Assembly: GCA_964370165.1 (NCBI GenBank)
Contig: CAYJIG010000006.1
Location: 1-62,080, forward strand
Source of the DNA: JAAYCI01 sp964370165
Lineage (GTDB): Bacteria > Bacillota > Clostridia > Oscillospirales > Ruminococcaceae
Direction: 5' to 3'
DNA length: 62,080 nt
The notes below the pieces were generated by a model. It saw only the letters and a program-made list of their open reading frames with translations. It was not told where the DNA came from and searched no databases. Shown piece by piece: positions 16,236-25,429 of this stretch. The translations under genes were made by a program, and so were the position numbers. The first letter of the stretch is position 1; each line of letters opens with the position of its first letter.

Positions 16236-18278
16236 GTGAAAGAAAGGCAGGGGATTAAAATTAACAGTATAGATAAAAAAGTGGCTAAAAAGCCGGTAGA
16301 AGTGGATTTTTTTAAGCATTTCAAGTTTTTAGGTGCGCTATGCACAAACAAAAAAGGAGATTTGTGCTTTAGAACAAAAAAAGCGAGTATTGAAAAAAAT
16401 AGTTATGATACAAAATGGTGGATATATAAAAACAAAAAAATAAAGCATGTTTCATTACCAAAATCCATAAATCGAGCCATATGGTATGATGATAATTCTT
16501 TGCTATTGACGGGCTGTGGCGGCAAAAAAGAAAAAAACATGGCAAGTAAAGGTTTGCCATATACAGATTTTTATAAGTATGATGTTTCACAAAAAGCAAA
16601 ACCAAAATTTTTGTTTAGTGTGAATATGGATGTTGAAGATGTGGCGGTGCTACCAAACGGAAAAGTGATGTTTATAGCAAACTGGGATCCCACCGTGGAA
16701 ATAGCGCTGAAAAAGGCCAAATATGACACAAAAAAAGCCGCAGATGAAATAGAAAAAACTCTGGCATGTACTGAAGTGGTAAGCTTACCGTTTTGGGAAA
16801 ATGGCGGCAGCTACATTAAAAGCACATCACGCAGGATATATGTGTGGGAGAAAAAATCACTAAAGGCTATTACAGATATAAATACACAGGTGCTGGAGAT
16901 GTGGCCGGCACAAAATGGTGAAGGTGTGTTTTTTTCGGCACAGGAAAAACAAGTGTTGATGCTGCCAAACGAGCGCCTTTTTTGGTGGGAAGAAAAAACC
17001 GGAACACTTTCAGACTGCACACCATCGGATGAGTTCAGAATCGGCTGGGTGGCTGTGATGCAAGACACTAGTGCGCTGGTAGCCGCAAGTACCATGCAGA
17101 AATATGGGCTGAACCAAAACCCTGCGTTTTATAAGCTGGCCGCAGACAAAAAAAGTTGGGAATGCCTGTATGAAGACGGCGCATATAGTGCGGGACCAGC
17201 CGTTTCAGCAGATCTTTCCATGGCAGCTCAAATGCGTCCATTCGCTGTAGGGAATAAAGTTTACTGGAACAGCACAATAAACCAGCAAAGCATGCTTATG
17301 TGTATTGACGCAAACAATGGAAAGATACATCCTGTTATAGAAGAGTTTTGTGTGGTGCATGAGCTGGCAAATGCAGGAGATAAAGGTATTTACATCTCGG
17401 CGATGAAAAGCCAAAATGGTGCTGAAATTTTCATGATAGAAAAAGGCAAAGTGAAAAAGCAAATCACATCATTTAACACAGAGATAATAAAACAGTTCAA
17501 ACTAAGAAAGCCGATACCGCTAAGCGTAGGCTCAAAAGACAAAGAAATCCACGGGTTTGTATTACTACCTAAAACCACCAAAAAGAAAATTCCGGCCATT
17601 TTAGATGTTCATGGTGGGCCAAAAACCATATACACCGATGCTTTGTTTCACGAAATGCAGTACTGGGCAGAGCGTGGCTATGCGGTGATATATTGTAACC
17701 CACGCGGTAGTTGCGGACGTGGAGATGCCTTTGCCGATATACGAAAAGACTATGGCGGCAAGGATGCCGATGATGTTTTGGCCTTTTTAGACGAGGCCAT
17801 AAAAACATATCCGCAGATAGATGAAAAACGTATAGGGGTAACCGGCGGAAGCTATGGCGGGTTTATGACAAACTGGCTTATTGGCCATACACATCGTTTT
17901 GCGGCAGCGGCCAGCCAGCGCAGTATAGCCAACTGGGACACCATGTCGCTGGTTAGCGATATAGGTCACTACTTTACAAAAGACCAAGCAGGCGGAGATA
18001 TTTGGGATGGTACACAAGACTTAAAAAGGCAAAGCCCGATACATTCGGCCCATAATATAAAAACACCCACACTGTTTATCCATTCAGATGAAGACTATAG
18101 GTGTCCGCTGGTGGAAGGTATGCAAATGGCGGCATCACTGATGTATTTTGGTACACCGACAAAGCTGTGTGTGTTCCACGGTGAAAATCATGAACTGTCT
18201 CGCAGTGGAAAACCACAAAACCGCATAAAACGGCTAGAAGAAATCACACAATGGTTTTATAAATATATGAAGCCATAA
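16236..18278 (+). CDS. S9 family serine peptidase (acylaminoacyl/prolyl oligopeptidase type)
   Basis: This 680-residue cytoplasmic peptidase has an N-terminal beta-propeller (about residues 20-420) and a C-terminal alpha/beta-hydrolase domain. The nucleophile is the Ser of GVTGGSYGGFMTNW near residue 539, the acid is in FIHSDEDYRCPL near 617 and the His is in HGENHELS near 652; LDVHGGP forms the oxyanion region. It probably trims short peptides. The start is uncertain: the listed GTG lies upstream of the only good ribosome binding site (AAGGCAGGGG), so translation may begin a few codons later, possibly at a non-standard codon. It is divergent from the C39 peptidase operon. Confidence 0.9.
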   Translation: MKERQGIKINSIDKKVAKKPVEVDFFKHFKFLGALCTNKKGDLCFRTKKASIEKNSYDTKWWIYKNKKIKHVSLPKSINRAIWYDDNSLLLTGCGGKKEKNMASKGLPYTDFYKYDVSQKAKPKFLFSVNMDVEDVAVLPNGKVMFIANWDPTVEIALKKAKYDTKKAADEIEKTLACTEVVSLPFWENGGSYIKSTSRRIYVWEKKSLKAITDINTQVLEMWPAQNGEGVFFSAQEKQVLMLPNERLFWWEEKTGTLSDCTPSDEFRIGWVAVMQDTSALVAASTMQKYGLNQNPAFYKLAADKKSWECLYEDGAYSAGPAVSADLSMAAQMRPFAVGNKVYWNSTINQQSMLMCIDANNGKIHPVIEEFCVVHELANAGDKGIYISAMKSQNGAEIFMIEKGKVKKQITSFNTEIIKQFKLRKPIPLSVGSKDKEIHGFVLLPKTTKKKIPAILDVHGGPKTIYTDALFHEMQYWAERGYAVIYCNPRGSCGRGDAFADIRKDYGGKDADDVLAFLDEAIKTYPQIDEKRIGVTGGSYGGFMTNWLIGHTHRFAAAASQRSIANWDTMSLVSDIGHYFTKDQAGGDIWDGTQDLKRQSPIHSAHNIKTPTLFIHSDEDYRCPLVEGMQMAASLMYFGTPTKLCVFHGENHELSRSGKPQNRIKRLEEITQWFYKYMKP

Positions 18279-18284
18279 ATACAA

Positions 18285-18322
18285 AAAAACACTGTACCAA
18301 CATGAACTGGTACAGTGTTTTT
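18285..18322. terminator. Bidirectional terminator after the S9 peptidase gene
   Basis: AAAAACACTGTACCA and its perfect complement form a 15-bp stem with an eight-base loop between two convergent genes; the A and T tracts serve both strands. Confidence 0.85.
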
Positions 18323-18335
18323 GATGTTTGTTACG

Positions 18336-18827
18336 TTAGGCACTGGCAAAAGCCAGTTTTTCCGAGAAGTTCTTTTTGACACGTAGCAGAGAATATAAAC
18401 GAGAAACTTCCATAATAGCACATAATTTATCGGCCATACAAACAATAAAGCTTTCTTTATGGCGCGGTAGTGGTCTGGTCACAGGCCACATATGCTTTAC
18501 GATGATGTCTTCTTCTATTTCAGATAAAGTATATTTACGTTGTGCGTTATCAAGTGCACTGTGAGGATGATGCCAAAGGCGTTTTGCGCCCATTGATTTA
18601 TCTTCAAAGAAAAAGTCATGTAGCAAACCTGCACGAGCAGCAGCTACGTAATCAAGTTTTAAACGCTGACAGATCAAAAAGCTCATGTAAGCCACATAAA
18701 GGCTGTGGTCTAAACGGTTCATGGACTTGCCATGGTGTTCTTCATCCCCAAGGAGTAATACCTCGGGGTCGGCTAAAATGTCTGAAACAATATCCTCAAA
18801 ATCTTCACGAGTTTCGGTCTTCCACAT
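18336..18827 (-). CDS. HD-domain hydrolase
   Basis: This 163-residue protein has an HD-type metal-dependent phosphohydrolase core. His in RLDHSLYVAY, the HD pair in AGLLHDFFFED, the His pair in WHHPHSAL and a late Asp in CMADKLCAIME match the usual metal-ligand order. The ATG at 18827 is chosen because AAGGAG lies ten bases upstream; the longer reading frame lacks a site. It stands alone on the minus strand. Likely substrates are nucleotides or related phosphoesters, but none can be named. Confidence 0.85.
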   Translation of the reverse strand: MWKTETREDFEDIVSDILADPEVLLLGDEEHHGKSMNRLDHSLYVAYMSFLICQRLKLDYVAAARAGLLHDFFFEDKSMGAKRLWHHPHSALDNAQRKYTLSEIEEDIIVKHMWPVTRPLPRHKESFIVCMADKLCAIMEVSRLYSLLRVKKNFSEKLAFASA

Positions 18828-19028
18828 AGATGAATTGCTCCTTATTGTATACACAAAAAACCTGCATATACAACCTTACAAAAAATATAAATGTGCGGAT
18901 AAATACAAAGGCTTTTATCTAGTCGGATAGGCACACAAAGTATACTTTAAATCGACAAAAAATGATATAGACAAACTGGCAGAACTTTTCTCAACATTCA
19001 AAGAATAATATGCTAAAAACTAACAAAA

Positions 19029-19427
19029 TTATTCAAAATCTTTGGCTTTTTGGCGTACCATGTCTGCTGTGGGATATTCCTCAAACGATGTGATGGGAAT
19101 TTCCAGCATTATTAAGGCTAAAATCAAGTTTTCTAAATTGGGATTTTTCCATCTCATTAGCTGCAACGAGTTCCGTGCAAGAGCAAGAGCATGCTCGGCA
19201 TCAAAAGTATATTCCTGCACATAAGTGTCTTTGGCAGCAATAAAAGCATATAGCCTGTCAGACTCGTTTTTTACTTCCGGCATCACTTCACTAAGTACAG
19301 CGGCGGCATATTCGCGTTGCTCCATACCTAGAGGAAAAATGCGATGTTTAAATTCTCGCTCTTCTCGCTCCAGCTGCTCTTTACTAACAAATGGGAATCC
19401 ATGAAATATGGACTTAAAGCTATTCAT
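19029..19427 (-). CDS. Hypothetical protein, 132 residues
   Basis: I do not recognise this family. From the ATG at 19427, preceded by AAAGGAG, it encodes a soluble, mostly helical protein with a charged segment (EQLEREEREFKHRIF) and Ala/Leu-rich helices later. There is no signal peptide, membrane segment or metal motif. The longer frame upstream includes AT-rich intergenic sequence and is not credible. It is divergent from nnrD. No terminator was seen in the 200 bases beyond its stop. Confidence 0.7.
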   Translation of the reverse strand: MNSFKSIFHGFPFVSKEQLEREEREFKHRIFPLGMEQREYAAAVLSEVMPEVKNESDRLYAFIAAKDTYVQEYTFDAEHALALARNSLQLMRWKNPNLENLILALIMLEIPITSFEEYPTADMVRQKAKDFE

Positions 19428-19553
19428 AAAAACTCCTTTATACTTATCTATATATGTAGTATACAATATAATGGTGTAAAAAATATGATATACTGAAATA
19501 CAATAAAATGCAAATACTAATTTTAGTTTATATAATATTAAGGGTGTGAGACT

Positions 19554-20483
19554 ATGATGAACAATGAACAATTATCGATGGCTGGCTGGTTGCCACATCA
19601 CAACAAAGCGGCACATAAAGGTGTGCTGGGAAAGCTTGGGATACTGTGTGGCAGTAGGCAATATCGTGGTGCGGCTATTTTGTGTGCCGAAGCGGCTTTA
19701 AGGTGTGGTGCAGGAATGGTACAAATGGCATCGGTGGAGCCTGTGTGTAATGCCGTGACAATAAGGCTACCGGTGTGTACATTGCTACCGATTTCTGAAA
19801 ACGAAGTAGGTGGTATTGAGAAAAAAGGCGCCAAGATGCTTTTAGAGCAAAACCCAAAGGCTATTGTGGCGGGGTGTGGGCTTGGAAACACACAGGATAC
19901 AGCATATATGGTGGAAGCATTACTGGAGAATGATACCATTCCGCTGGTATTAGACGCAGATGCACTGAATGTGCTGGCCGGTAATATATCGGAATGCCAA
20001 GAGGACGTAAAAGAAAACATAGCAAAAACTTTAAGCGAGAAGCTGAGCAAAAGAAAAGCCGCAACAATCATCACCCCGCACATAGGCGAGATGGCAAGGC
20101 TGTGCCGATGCACTGTGGCTGAAGTGACTGAAAATCAGCAAGAAATAGCCGAAAAATACGCAAAAACTCATGAATGCATTGTGGTACTGAAAAGTTATCG
20201 AACAGTGATAGCTTTCCCACAAAAACAAACATTCATCCATGACGAGGGCGGAAACCCGGGCTTGGCAAAAGCGGGTAGCGGAGACGTGCTGGCGGGTACA
20301 ATCGGCTCGTTGCTGTCGCAAGGTGTTTCGGCAGATAAAGCGGCAATGCTGGGCGTGTGGCTTCATGCAAAAGCCGGCCAAAAACTTCTTGAAAAAATGG
20401 GCGTAGCAGGAATGCTGCCACAAGATATACCGACGCAGCTGGCAAAAGTGATTAAAAAACTGCAAGAAAACAAAACTATCTAG
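19554..20483 (+). CDS. nnrD: ADP-dependent NAD(P)H-hydrate dehydratase
   Basis: This 309-residue protein matches the ribokinase-like CARKD/YjeF C-terminal family, which dehydrates S-NAD(P)HX back to NAD(P)H using ADP or ATP. Diagnostic parts are HKGVLGKLGILCGS, the ITPHIGEMARL block, and GNPGLAKAGSGDVLAGTIGS near the C-terminus. Many bacteria fuse this to the epimerase domain; here the epimerase is a separate gene at 31368. The start MMNNE has AAGGGTG seven bases upstream. The stop overlaps the stop of the convergent exonuclease gene. Confidence 0.92.
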   Translation: MMNNEQLSMAGWLPHHNKAAHKGVLGKLGILCGSRQYRGAAILCAEAALRCGAGMVQMASVEPVCNAVTIRLPVCTLLPISENEVGGIEKKGAKMLLEQNPKAIVAGCGLGNTQDTAYMVEALLENDTIPLVLDADALNVLAGNISECQEDVKENIAKTLSEKLSKRKAATIITPHIGEMARLCRCTVAEVTENQQEIAEKYAKTHECIVVLKSYRTVIAFPQKQTFIHDEGGNPGLAKAGSGDVLAGTIGSLLSQGVSADKAAMLGVWLHAKAGQKLLEKMGVAGMLPQDIPTQLAKVIKKLQENKTI

Positions 20484-21235
20484 CCGAATGAAAGGCCTAC
20501 AGGACAATGATCGCTTCCCAAAATATCGGCATATATAAGGCTGTCTTGCACATTCGCCATAAGCCGGCTTGAAACAATCCAGTAGTCTATACGCCAACCG
20601 GTGTTGTTTGTCCTGGCGTTACCACGATAACTCCACCAACTATAGGCGCCGGTTTTGTCGGGATAAAGCGCACGGAAAGTATCGGTGAAGCCACAAGACA
20701 AAAGTTCGCTCATTTTCTCGCGTTCTTCGTCGCTAAATCCGGCCTGGCCACGGTTAGGACCGGGATTTTTAAGGTCGATTTCATTGTGGGCTACGTTTAG
20801 GTCTCCGCAATATATTACCGGTTTTTTTGCATCAAGCGCTACCAGATAATTGCGCAAATCATCTTCCCACTGCATTCTGTAGTCGATGCGGTTCAGCCCG
20901 GCTTGTGCGTTTGGGGTGTATACATTCACAAGATAAAACTCGTCATATTCTGCGGTGATGGCTCTACCCTCGTCGTTGTGTTTGTCGTCAAACCCAAGAT
21001 GATATGACACCGAGATGGGCTCTTTTTTTGTGAAGATGGCGGTGCCTGAATACCCTTTTTTCACGGCAGAGTTCCAGTATTGATGATAGCCTTTTGGGGC
21101 ATATTCGGCTTGATCGGGCTGCATTTTACTTTCTTGGATACAAAATATATCGGCGTTTATTTCTGAAAAAAACTCATCAAAACCTTTTTTTAGCACGGCG
21201 CGAAACCCATTTACGTTCCAACTGACAAAAAGCAT
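20480..21235 (-). CDS. exoA: Exodeoxyribonuclease III / AP endonuclease
   Basis: This 251-residue DNA-repair enzyme cleaves at abasic sites and digests duplex 3' ends. It begins LFVSWNVNGFRAVLKKGF, with Glu in FCIQESK, YTPNAQ, Asp and Asn in CGDLNVAHN, the RIDYW segment and the terminal GSDHCPVG, all hallmark motifs of the EEP superfamily. Length is typical. The gene is convergent with nnrD, and the two TAG stops share the palindrome CTAG with no intergenic space. Confidence 0.96.
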   Translation of the reverse strand: MLFVSWNVNGFRAVLKKGFDEFFSEINADIFCIQESKMQPDQAEYAPKGYHQYWNSAVKKGYSGTAIFTKKEPISVSYHLGFDDKHNDEGRAITAEYDEFYLVNVYTPNAQAGLNRIDYRMQWEDDLRNYLVALDAKKPVIYCGDLNVAHNEIDLKNPGPNRGQAGFSDEEREKMSELLSCGFTDTFRALYPDKTGAYSWWSYRGNARTNNTGWRIDYWIVSSRLMANVQDSLIYADILGSDHCPVGLSFG

Positions 21236-21340
21236 AAAATCCCCCTTAAAATCATAACTTGTTCATTAAATAATGGTAAAATAATATTAAAACAAAGTGA
21301 AAAGATGTATAAATGCTTGCACAGAATGAAAAAGAAAGGT

Positions 21341-21358
21341 ACACTTAACACTAAGTGT
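21341..21358. other. Small hairpin upstream of the HAD cluster
   Basis: ACACTTA-acac-TAAGTGT, a perfect 7-bp stem in the 254-base gap between exoA and the first HAD gene. Downstream, TTGATA (21379) and TATACC (21401), 16 bases apart, are a weak promoter candidate. Confidence 0.3.
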
Positions 21359-21489
21359 TTATATTTTGATGAAGACAGTTGATATTTTTACTAATTTTAG
21401 TATACCAAAACAATACATAAAAATCTAATAAATTCATATTTCAAATTAATGAAAACGCAAATTGAAATAGCAAATTTGTAAGGAGGCCG

Positions 21490-22362
21490 ATGAAATTGTC
21501 AAATACAGATAAGCGTGAGATGTTTGGTAACAAACCGTCAAAAATTAGCCTGATAGGACTCGATTTAGACAAAACGGCGCTGAACAGTAATAAAGAAATC
21601 ACGCCGCGGGTGCATAAAGCGATTGTAAATGCGATTGAGGCCGGGATACATGTGCTACCGGCTACAGGCCGCGCCAAAAGAGGCGTCCCGAAAGCGTTTT
21701 TAGACATTCCCGGCGTGCAGTATGCCCTCACTGCTAATGGAGCAAACGTGTATAACGTGATAACAGGCGAAAGCTTTTTATCAGATTGCTTTGTGAAAGA
21801 AGATGCACTAAAATTATTGGACTTGTGTGAAATGCATGATATTTTAGCTTGCATTTTTCTTGATGGCGAAGTGTATTCCAATCCGGTTGATTTGGACTGG
21901 GTGACAAAGAACCACGGGGCGAAACAAGCAAAGTATATGGCAGGCAGTCGTGATTTTGTGCCGGATGTTCGCAAGCTGATTATTGAAAGCGAGAACCTGG
22001 TAGAAAAATATTCGCTAGTGTTTTTTGATTTGCAGCAAAGAGAAAAAGCTAAAGAAATTTTCAGAAACAGTGGGCTTTGCAGCGTCACATGGTCTTTGCC
22101 AGATAACCTGGAGCTGAACACATTGACGGCAAACAAAGGGCATGCTTTGCTGAAACTTGGCGATGCGCTGGGGATACAAAAAGAAGAGATAATGGCAGTG
22201 GGTGACAGTACAAACGACTTAGAAATGCTGAAGGCTGTGGGATATGCTGTGGGCATGGCAAACAGCCACCCTGATGTGCTAAAAGTGGTGGATGATATAA
22301 CTACTACTTCTGATGAAGATGGTGTGGCGCTTGTTATAGAAGCCGTCACACCAAAAAGGTAA
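21490..22362 (+). CDS. Cof-type HAD-IIB phosphatase (copy 1)
   Basis: This 290-residue haloacid dehalogenase-like phosphatase has the nucleophile motif LIGLDLDKTALNS near residue 22, TGR in LPATGRA (motif II), the C2B cap, Lys in TANKGHAL (motif III), and GDSTNDLEML with the final Asp (motif IV). Such enzymes dephosphorylate sugar phosphates or cofactor phosphates. The start has AAGGAGG. It is the first of three tandem paralogues on the same strand, separated by 11 and 43 bases. Confidence 0.93.
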   Translation: MKLSNTDKREMFGNKPSKISLIGLDLDKTALNSNKEITPRVHKAIVNAIEAGIHVLPATGRAKRGVPKAFLDIPGVQYALTANGANVYNVITGESFLSDCFVKEDALKLLDLCEMHDILACIFLDGEVYSNPVDLDWVTKNHGAKQAKYMAGSRDFVPDVRKLIIESENLVEKYSLVFFDLQQREKAKEIFRNSGLCSVTWSLPDNLELNTLTANKGHALLKLGDALGIQKEEIMAVGDSTNDLEMLKAVGYAVGMANSHPDVLKVVDDITTTSDEDGVALVIEAVTPKR

Positions 22363-22373
22363 GGGTGTTAAAC

Positions 22374-23222
22374 ATGTCTAATAATATGCTGAAAAATATA
22401 CGTATGATAGGTCTTGATTTGGACGACACAGTCTTGAATAGCGACAAGCAAATGACACAAAAGGTGCAAGACGCTATAAAAAAAGCTGTAGATGCAGGCA
22501 TCACAGTGTTGCCGGTAACAGGACGCTCATATAGCGCGTTGCCAAAAGAGTTTATAGGCATACCGGGTGTATCGTATGCCGTGTGTTCAAACGGCGCGAT
22601 TGTGTATGATGCAGACAACAAGGAAATGATATCGCAATGTGGGTTTAGCAAAGAAAACGCATTCAAGGTATTGGACATTTGCGAAGAGCACAATGTGGTC
22701 GCGTCGGTGTTCATGGAAAACGATGCATATAGCGAGCAGGATATAAACTACGAAGAGCTTTTGCGGGTGTATGATGACATAATAATAGAATATTTCATCA
22801 AAAGTCGTGTGGTGGTAAAAAGCTTGAAAGAACTGGTAGAAACTAGTGAAAGCGTTGTGCAAAAATTTACGTTGATATTTTACGACCCATCCATCAGGGA
22901 CGAAATACGCCGTATATTTGAAGAAAAAGGGCTTTGCGAGGTCACATCTTCACTGAAAGATAATTTAGAGCTGAATGCACCCGGAGTAAATAAGGGCAGA
23001 GCTTTGCTGGATTTGGGAGAAAAGCTGGGAATAAGCCAAGCTGAAATAATGGCTATAGGCGATGGCTCGAACGACCTTGAGATGATACGTTCGGTGGGAT
23101 ATGGTGTGGCCATGGGCAACGCATGTGACGAGCTGAAAGAAATAGCAAAGCACGTGACATGTACCGCAGACCAAGATGGTGTAGCCGTGGTTATTGAAGA
23201 AGTATTAAATGCCCGGGTATAG
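22374..23222 (+). CDS. Cof-type HAD-IIB phosphatase (copy 2)
   Basis: This 282-residue paralogue of the preceding gene carries MIGLDLDDTVLNS (motif I), LPVTGRS (motif II), GVNKGRALL (motif III) and GDGSNDLEMI (motif IV), so all catalytic residues are kept. The ATG at 22374 is preferred to the GTG at 22365 because AAGGTAAGGG lies at suitable distance for it. The cap domain differs from copy 1 more than the core, suggesting different substrates. Confidence 0.93.
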   Translation: MSNNMLKNIRMIGLDLDDTVLNSDKQMTQKVQDAIKKAVDAGITVLPVTGRSYSALPKEFIGIPGVSYAVCSNGAIVYDADNKEMISQCGFSKENAFKVLDICEEHNVVASVFMENDAYSEQDINYEELLRVYDDIIIEYFIKSRVVVKSLKELVETSESVVQKFTLIFYDPSIRDEIRRIFEEKGLCEVTSSLKDNLELNAPGVNKGRALLDLGEKLGISQAEIMAIGDGSNDLEMIRSVGYGVAMGNACDELKEIAKHVTCTADQDGVAVVIEEVLNARV

Positions 23223-23265
23223 CAAGATTTGTTTTGTGGAATGTTAGAAATGAAAGGTGAAGTAA

Positions 23266-24096
23266 ATGTTTGAGAATAAACCTAATAATATACGTATGAT
23301 AGGCATTGACTTAGATGGAACTACATTAGACGGAAACGGAAATCTAACACCCAGAGTGCGTATGGCCATAGAGAAAGCCATTGAAAAAGGCATAGTTGTT
23401 TTGCCGGCAACAGGGCGCAGCATACCTCAAATACCTAAAGAGATAAAAGAAATACAAGGCATGAAATATGCAATAACTGTAAACGGTGCCGAGGTAACGG
23501 ATATACAAAATGATATTAGAATATATGAAGACTGTTTTAAAAAAGAAGATGCACTGCGTATTTTGAAAATTGCCGAAGAAAAAAATATCATGAGGGCGAT
23601 ATTACTGGGCGGTAAATTTTATTTTTCAAAGCTTGATATAGCTAGCATGGAAAAAATTTACGGTAGAGAATTACTTGAAATGTTTGGCTTGCATACAGCG
23701 CCTGTCAGTGATTTACACAAAATCGTCACAGAAAGCACACATGATGTAGGAAAAATCGAATTAATGTTTTTAGATAAGAACTTTCGCGAAGAGATGAAAG
23801 CGTATCCTTTCGGGTGTGCTGTGACATCATCGTTTAAAATGAACCTAGAGCTGAACACAATAACTGCAAATAAAGGCGCGGCATTGCTGGCCCTTGCAAA
23901 AGAACTGGGAATAAAAAAAGAAGAAGTAATGGCTATAGGTGACAACACAAACGACATTGAAATGATAAAAGCTGCGGGATATAGTGTGGCTATGGGTAAT
24001 GCTGTGGCTGAGCTGAAAGAATTGGCAGACGACATCACTGCCTCACACACTGAAGATGGTGTAGCACTGGCAATTGAAGCAATACTGGGAGTGTAA
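23266..24096 (+). CDS. Cof-type HAD-IIB phosphatase (copy 3)
   Basis: This 276-residue third paralogue has MIGIDLDGTTLDG (motif I, the canonical DxDGT form), LPATGRS, TANKGAALL and GDNTNDIEMI. All catalytic positions are intact. AAAGGTGA precedes the ATG. Its N-terminal NNIRMIG stretch resembles KNIRMIG of copy 2, pointing to local duplication. No terminator was recognised after it, only a promoter for the next gene. Confidence 0.93.
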   Translation: MFENKPNNIRMIGIDLDGTTLDGNGNLTPRVRMAIEKAIEKGIVVLPATGRSIPQIPKEIKEIQGMKYAITVNGAEVTDIQNDIRIYEDCFKKEDALRILKIAEEKNIMRAILLGGKFYFSKLDIASMEKIYGRELLEMFGLHTAPVSDLHKIVTESTHDVGKIELMFLDKNFREEMKAYPFGCAVTSSFKMNLELNTITANKGAALLALAKELGIKKEEVMAIGDNTNDIEMIKAAGYSVAMGNAVAELKELADDITASHTEDGVALAIEAILGV

Positions 24097-24108
24097 AATA
24101 TAAAAGTC

Positions 24109-24137
24109 TTGCAACAAAATGTGAAACAGTATATAAT
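24109..24137 (+). promoter_or_regulatory. Promoter upstream of the PrsA/SurA-like lipoprotein gene
   Basis: TTGCAA-N17-TATAAT, about 70 bases before the TTG start. Confidence 0.6.
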
Positions 24138-24204
24138 ATATCGGTATAGTTTGATTTATCTGTTAGTAATTAATTGGGTCAAATAAAAGGAGCGTTGTTT
24201 TAAA

Positions 24205-25236
24205 TTGAAAAAATGGATATCGTTGTTGCTTACCCTGATTTTGATGATTTCAATGACCGGTTGTGTAGGCGATGTATATGAAAATGTAGCAACCATTAAC
24301 GGAGAGGAAATTTCTTCGGGGCTATATCTTATGATGCAGTATATTGCATATACTGAGGCAGAGGCAGAACTTGGTGTTACAGATGGTAATTTTTCAAACC
24401 ATGAAATAGAGGGTCAAAAAGCAGACGACTGGATCGCAGCCGAGGTTGAAAAGAACCTGCGCCGCTATGTGGCTGTGCGTGAATTGGCACGTGAAAACGA
24501 CATGGTGGAAATAGACGCAGCAGGCCAAGAAAGTGTAAACCAGCTGATGGAATATTGGCCGTATCTGGAAGAAATGTACTGGGATAACGGCATTTCTCAG
24601 GACACAGTACTTCGTGCATATACTTCAGAAGAGCTAGCACGTATGGTGTTTGAAAAAATGTATAGTGAAGGCGGCGAGATGGAAGTGCCGCAAGATGAGC
24701 TACAAGCAGAATATGCTGAAAAATATGCACACATTAATGTGATTTCAGTTCCTACAACTTCCGAAGACGGGACAACAGACGTGCAGGAAGAACTTTTGGC
24801 TGAAATGGATAAATTGGTGGAATTGCTGGAAGACGGCAAAACACTGGAAGAAGTAGCGGCTGAAGATATTGCGCCTCTTTATGATATGTTGGGCCGTGAT
24901 ACATATAACGAAGATGCCGGACTGGACAATATTTATGACTCGTACATAAAATATGACCAAGAAGACTTTGAGGTTTATACCGAGGAATTTTTACATTACC
25001 TTAAAGGCTTGGAAGTAGGAGAATTTGGCGCATATAATATGGGCAGCACAGTTATTTTGTATGAAGTCATTCCTACGTTTGTTGACCAAGAAGAGTATGA
25101 CAGCATGTTCTCAACAATTTTATCTCAGCTGAGAAGTGAAGAATATGAAGCATATCTGGAAAGCATTTACAGCCAGTATGAAGTAGAGTGGAAATTTGGT
25201 GCTCGCTGGTATCATAGCATATCTAAAATAGTGTAA
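24205..25236 (+). CDS. Lipoprotein resembling SurA/PrsA-type chaperones
   Basis: This 343-residue protein has a lipoprotein signal peptide with SMTGC. After it come VATINGEEISSGLYLMMQYI and a helical region with repeated acidic residues, which resembles the SurA N-terminal chaperone domain. A segment around residues 160-290 could correspond to a parvulin-like domain, but I cannot see its catalytic motif, so isomerase activity is uncertain. It is very rich in Glu and Tyr. The TTG start has AAAGGAG 12 bases upstream, slightly long. A terminator follows. It likely helps fold exported proteins, by analogy only. Confidence 0.65.
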   Translation: MKKWISLLLTLILMISMTGCVGDVYENVATINGEEISSGLYLMMQYIAYTEAEAELGVTDGNFSNHEIEGQKADDWIAAEVEKNLRRYVAVRELARENDMVEIDAAGQESVNQLMEYWPYLEEMYWDNGISQDTVLRAYTSEELARMVFEKMYSEGGEMEVPQDELQAEYAEKYAHINVISVPTTSEDGTTDVQEELLAEMDKLVELLEDGKTLEEVAAEDIAPLYDMLGRDTYNEDAGLDNIYDSYIKYDQEDFEVYTEEFLHYLKGLEVGEFGAYNMGSTVILYEVIPTFVDQEEYDSMFSTILSQLRSEEYEAYLESIYSQYEVEWKFGARWYHSISKIV

Positions 25237-25251
25237 AATTAATAAGTGACG

Positions 25252-25295
25252 TTGCCGTTTTCTTCTTTTGTTTTAGAGGAAAATGGCAATTTTTA
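25252..25295 (+). terminator. Terminator after the SurA/PrsA-like gene
   Basis: TTGCCGTTTTC pairs with GAAAATGGCAA (one G-U) over 11 bp, followed by TTTTT. Confidence 0.8.
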
Positions 25296-25326
25296 CTTAT
25301 TCACAAAAACTTCACCCTCATTACAA

Positions 25327-25356
25327 ATGACAAACATATGTAATTTGTAGTATAAT
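25327..25356 (+). promoter_or_regulatory. Candidate ftsH promoter
   Basis: ATGACA-N18-TATAAT, about 75 bases upstream of the ftsH start. Confidence 0.45.
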
Positions 25357-25429
25357 ATCTACAAAAGATACTGTTTTTCTATCGAACTGGGGTATATAAT
25401 AGGAGTAAAAACAGGTTAAGGAGAATAGA

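Noticed and set aside
18880..19010. Possible gene remnant: plus-strand frame interrupted by TAG, with 22 open codons ending KLAELFSTFKE.
   Set aside because: No start codon, no ribosome binding site and no recognisable family; a run this short is expected by chance in AT-rich DNA.
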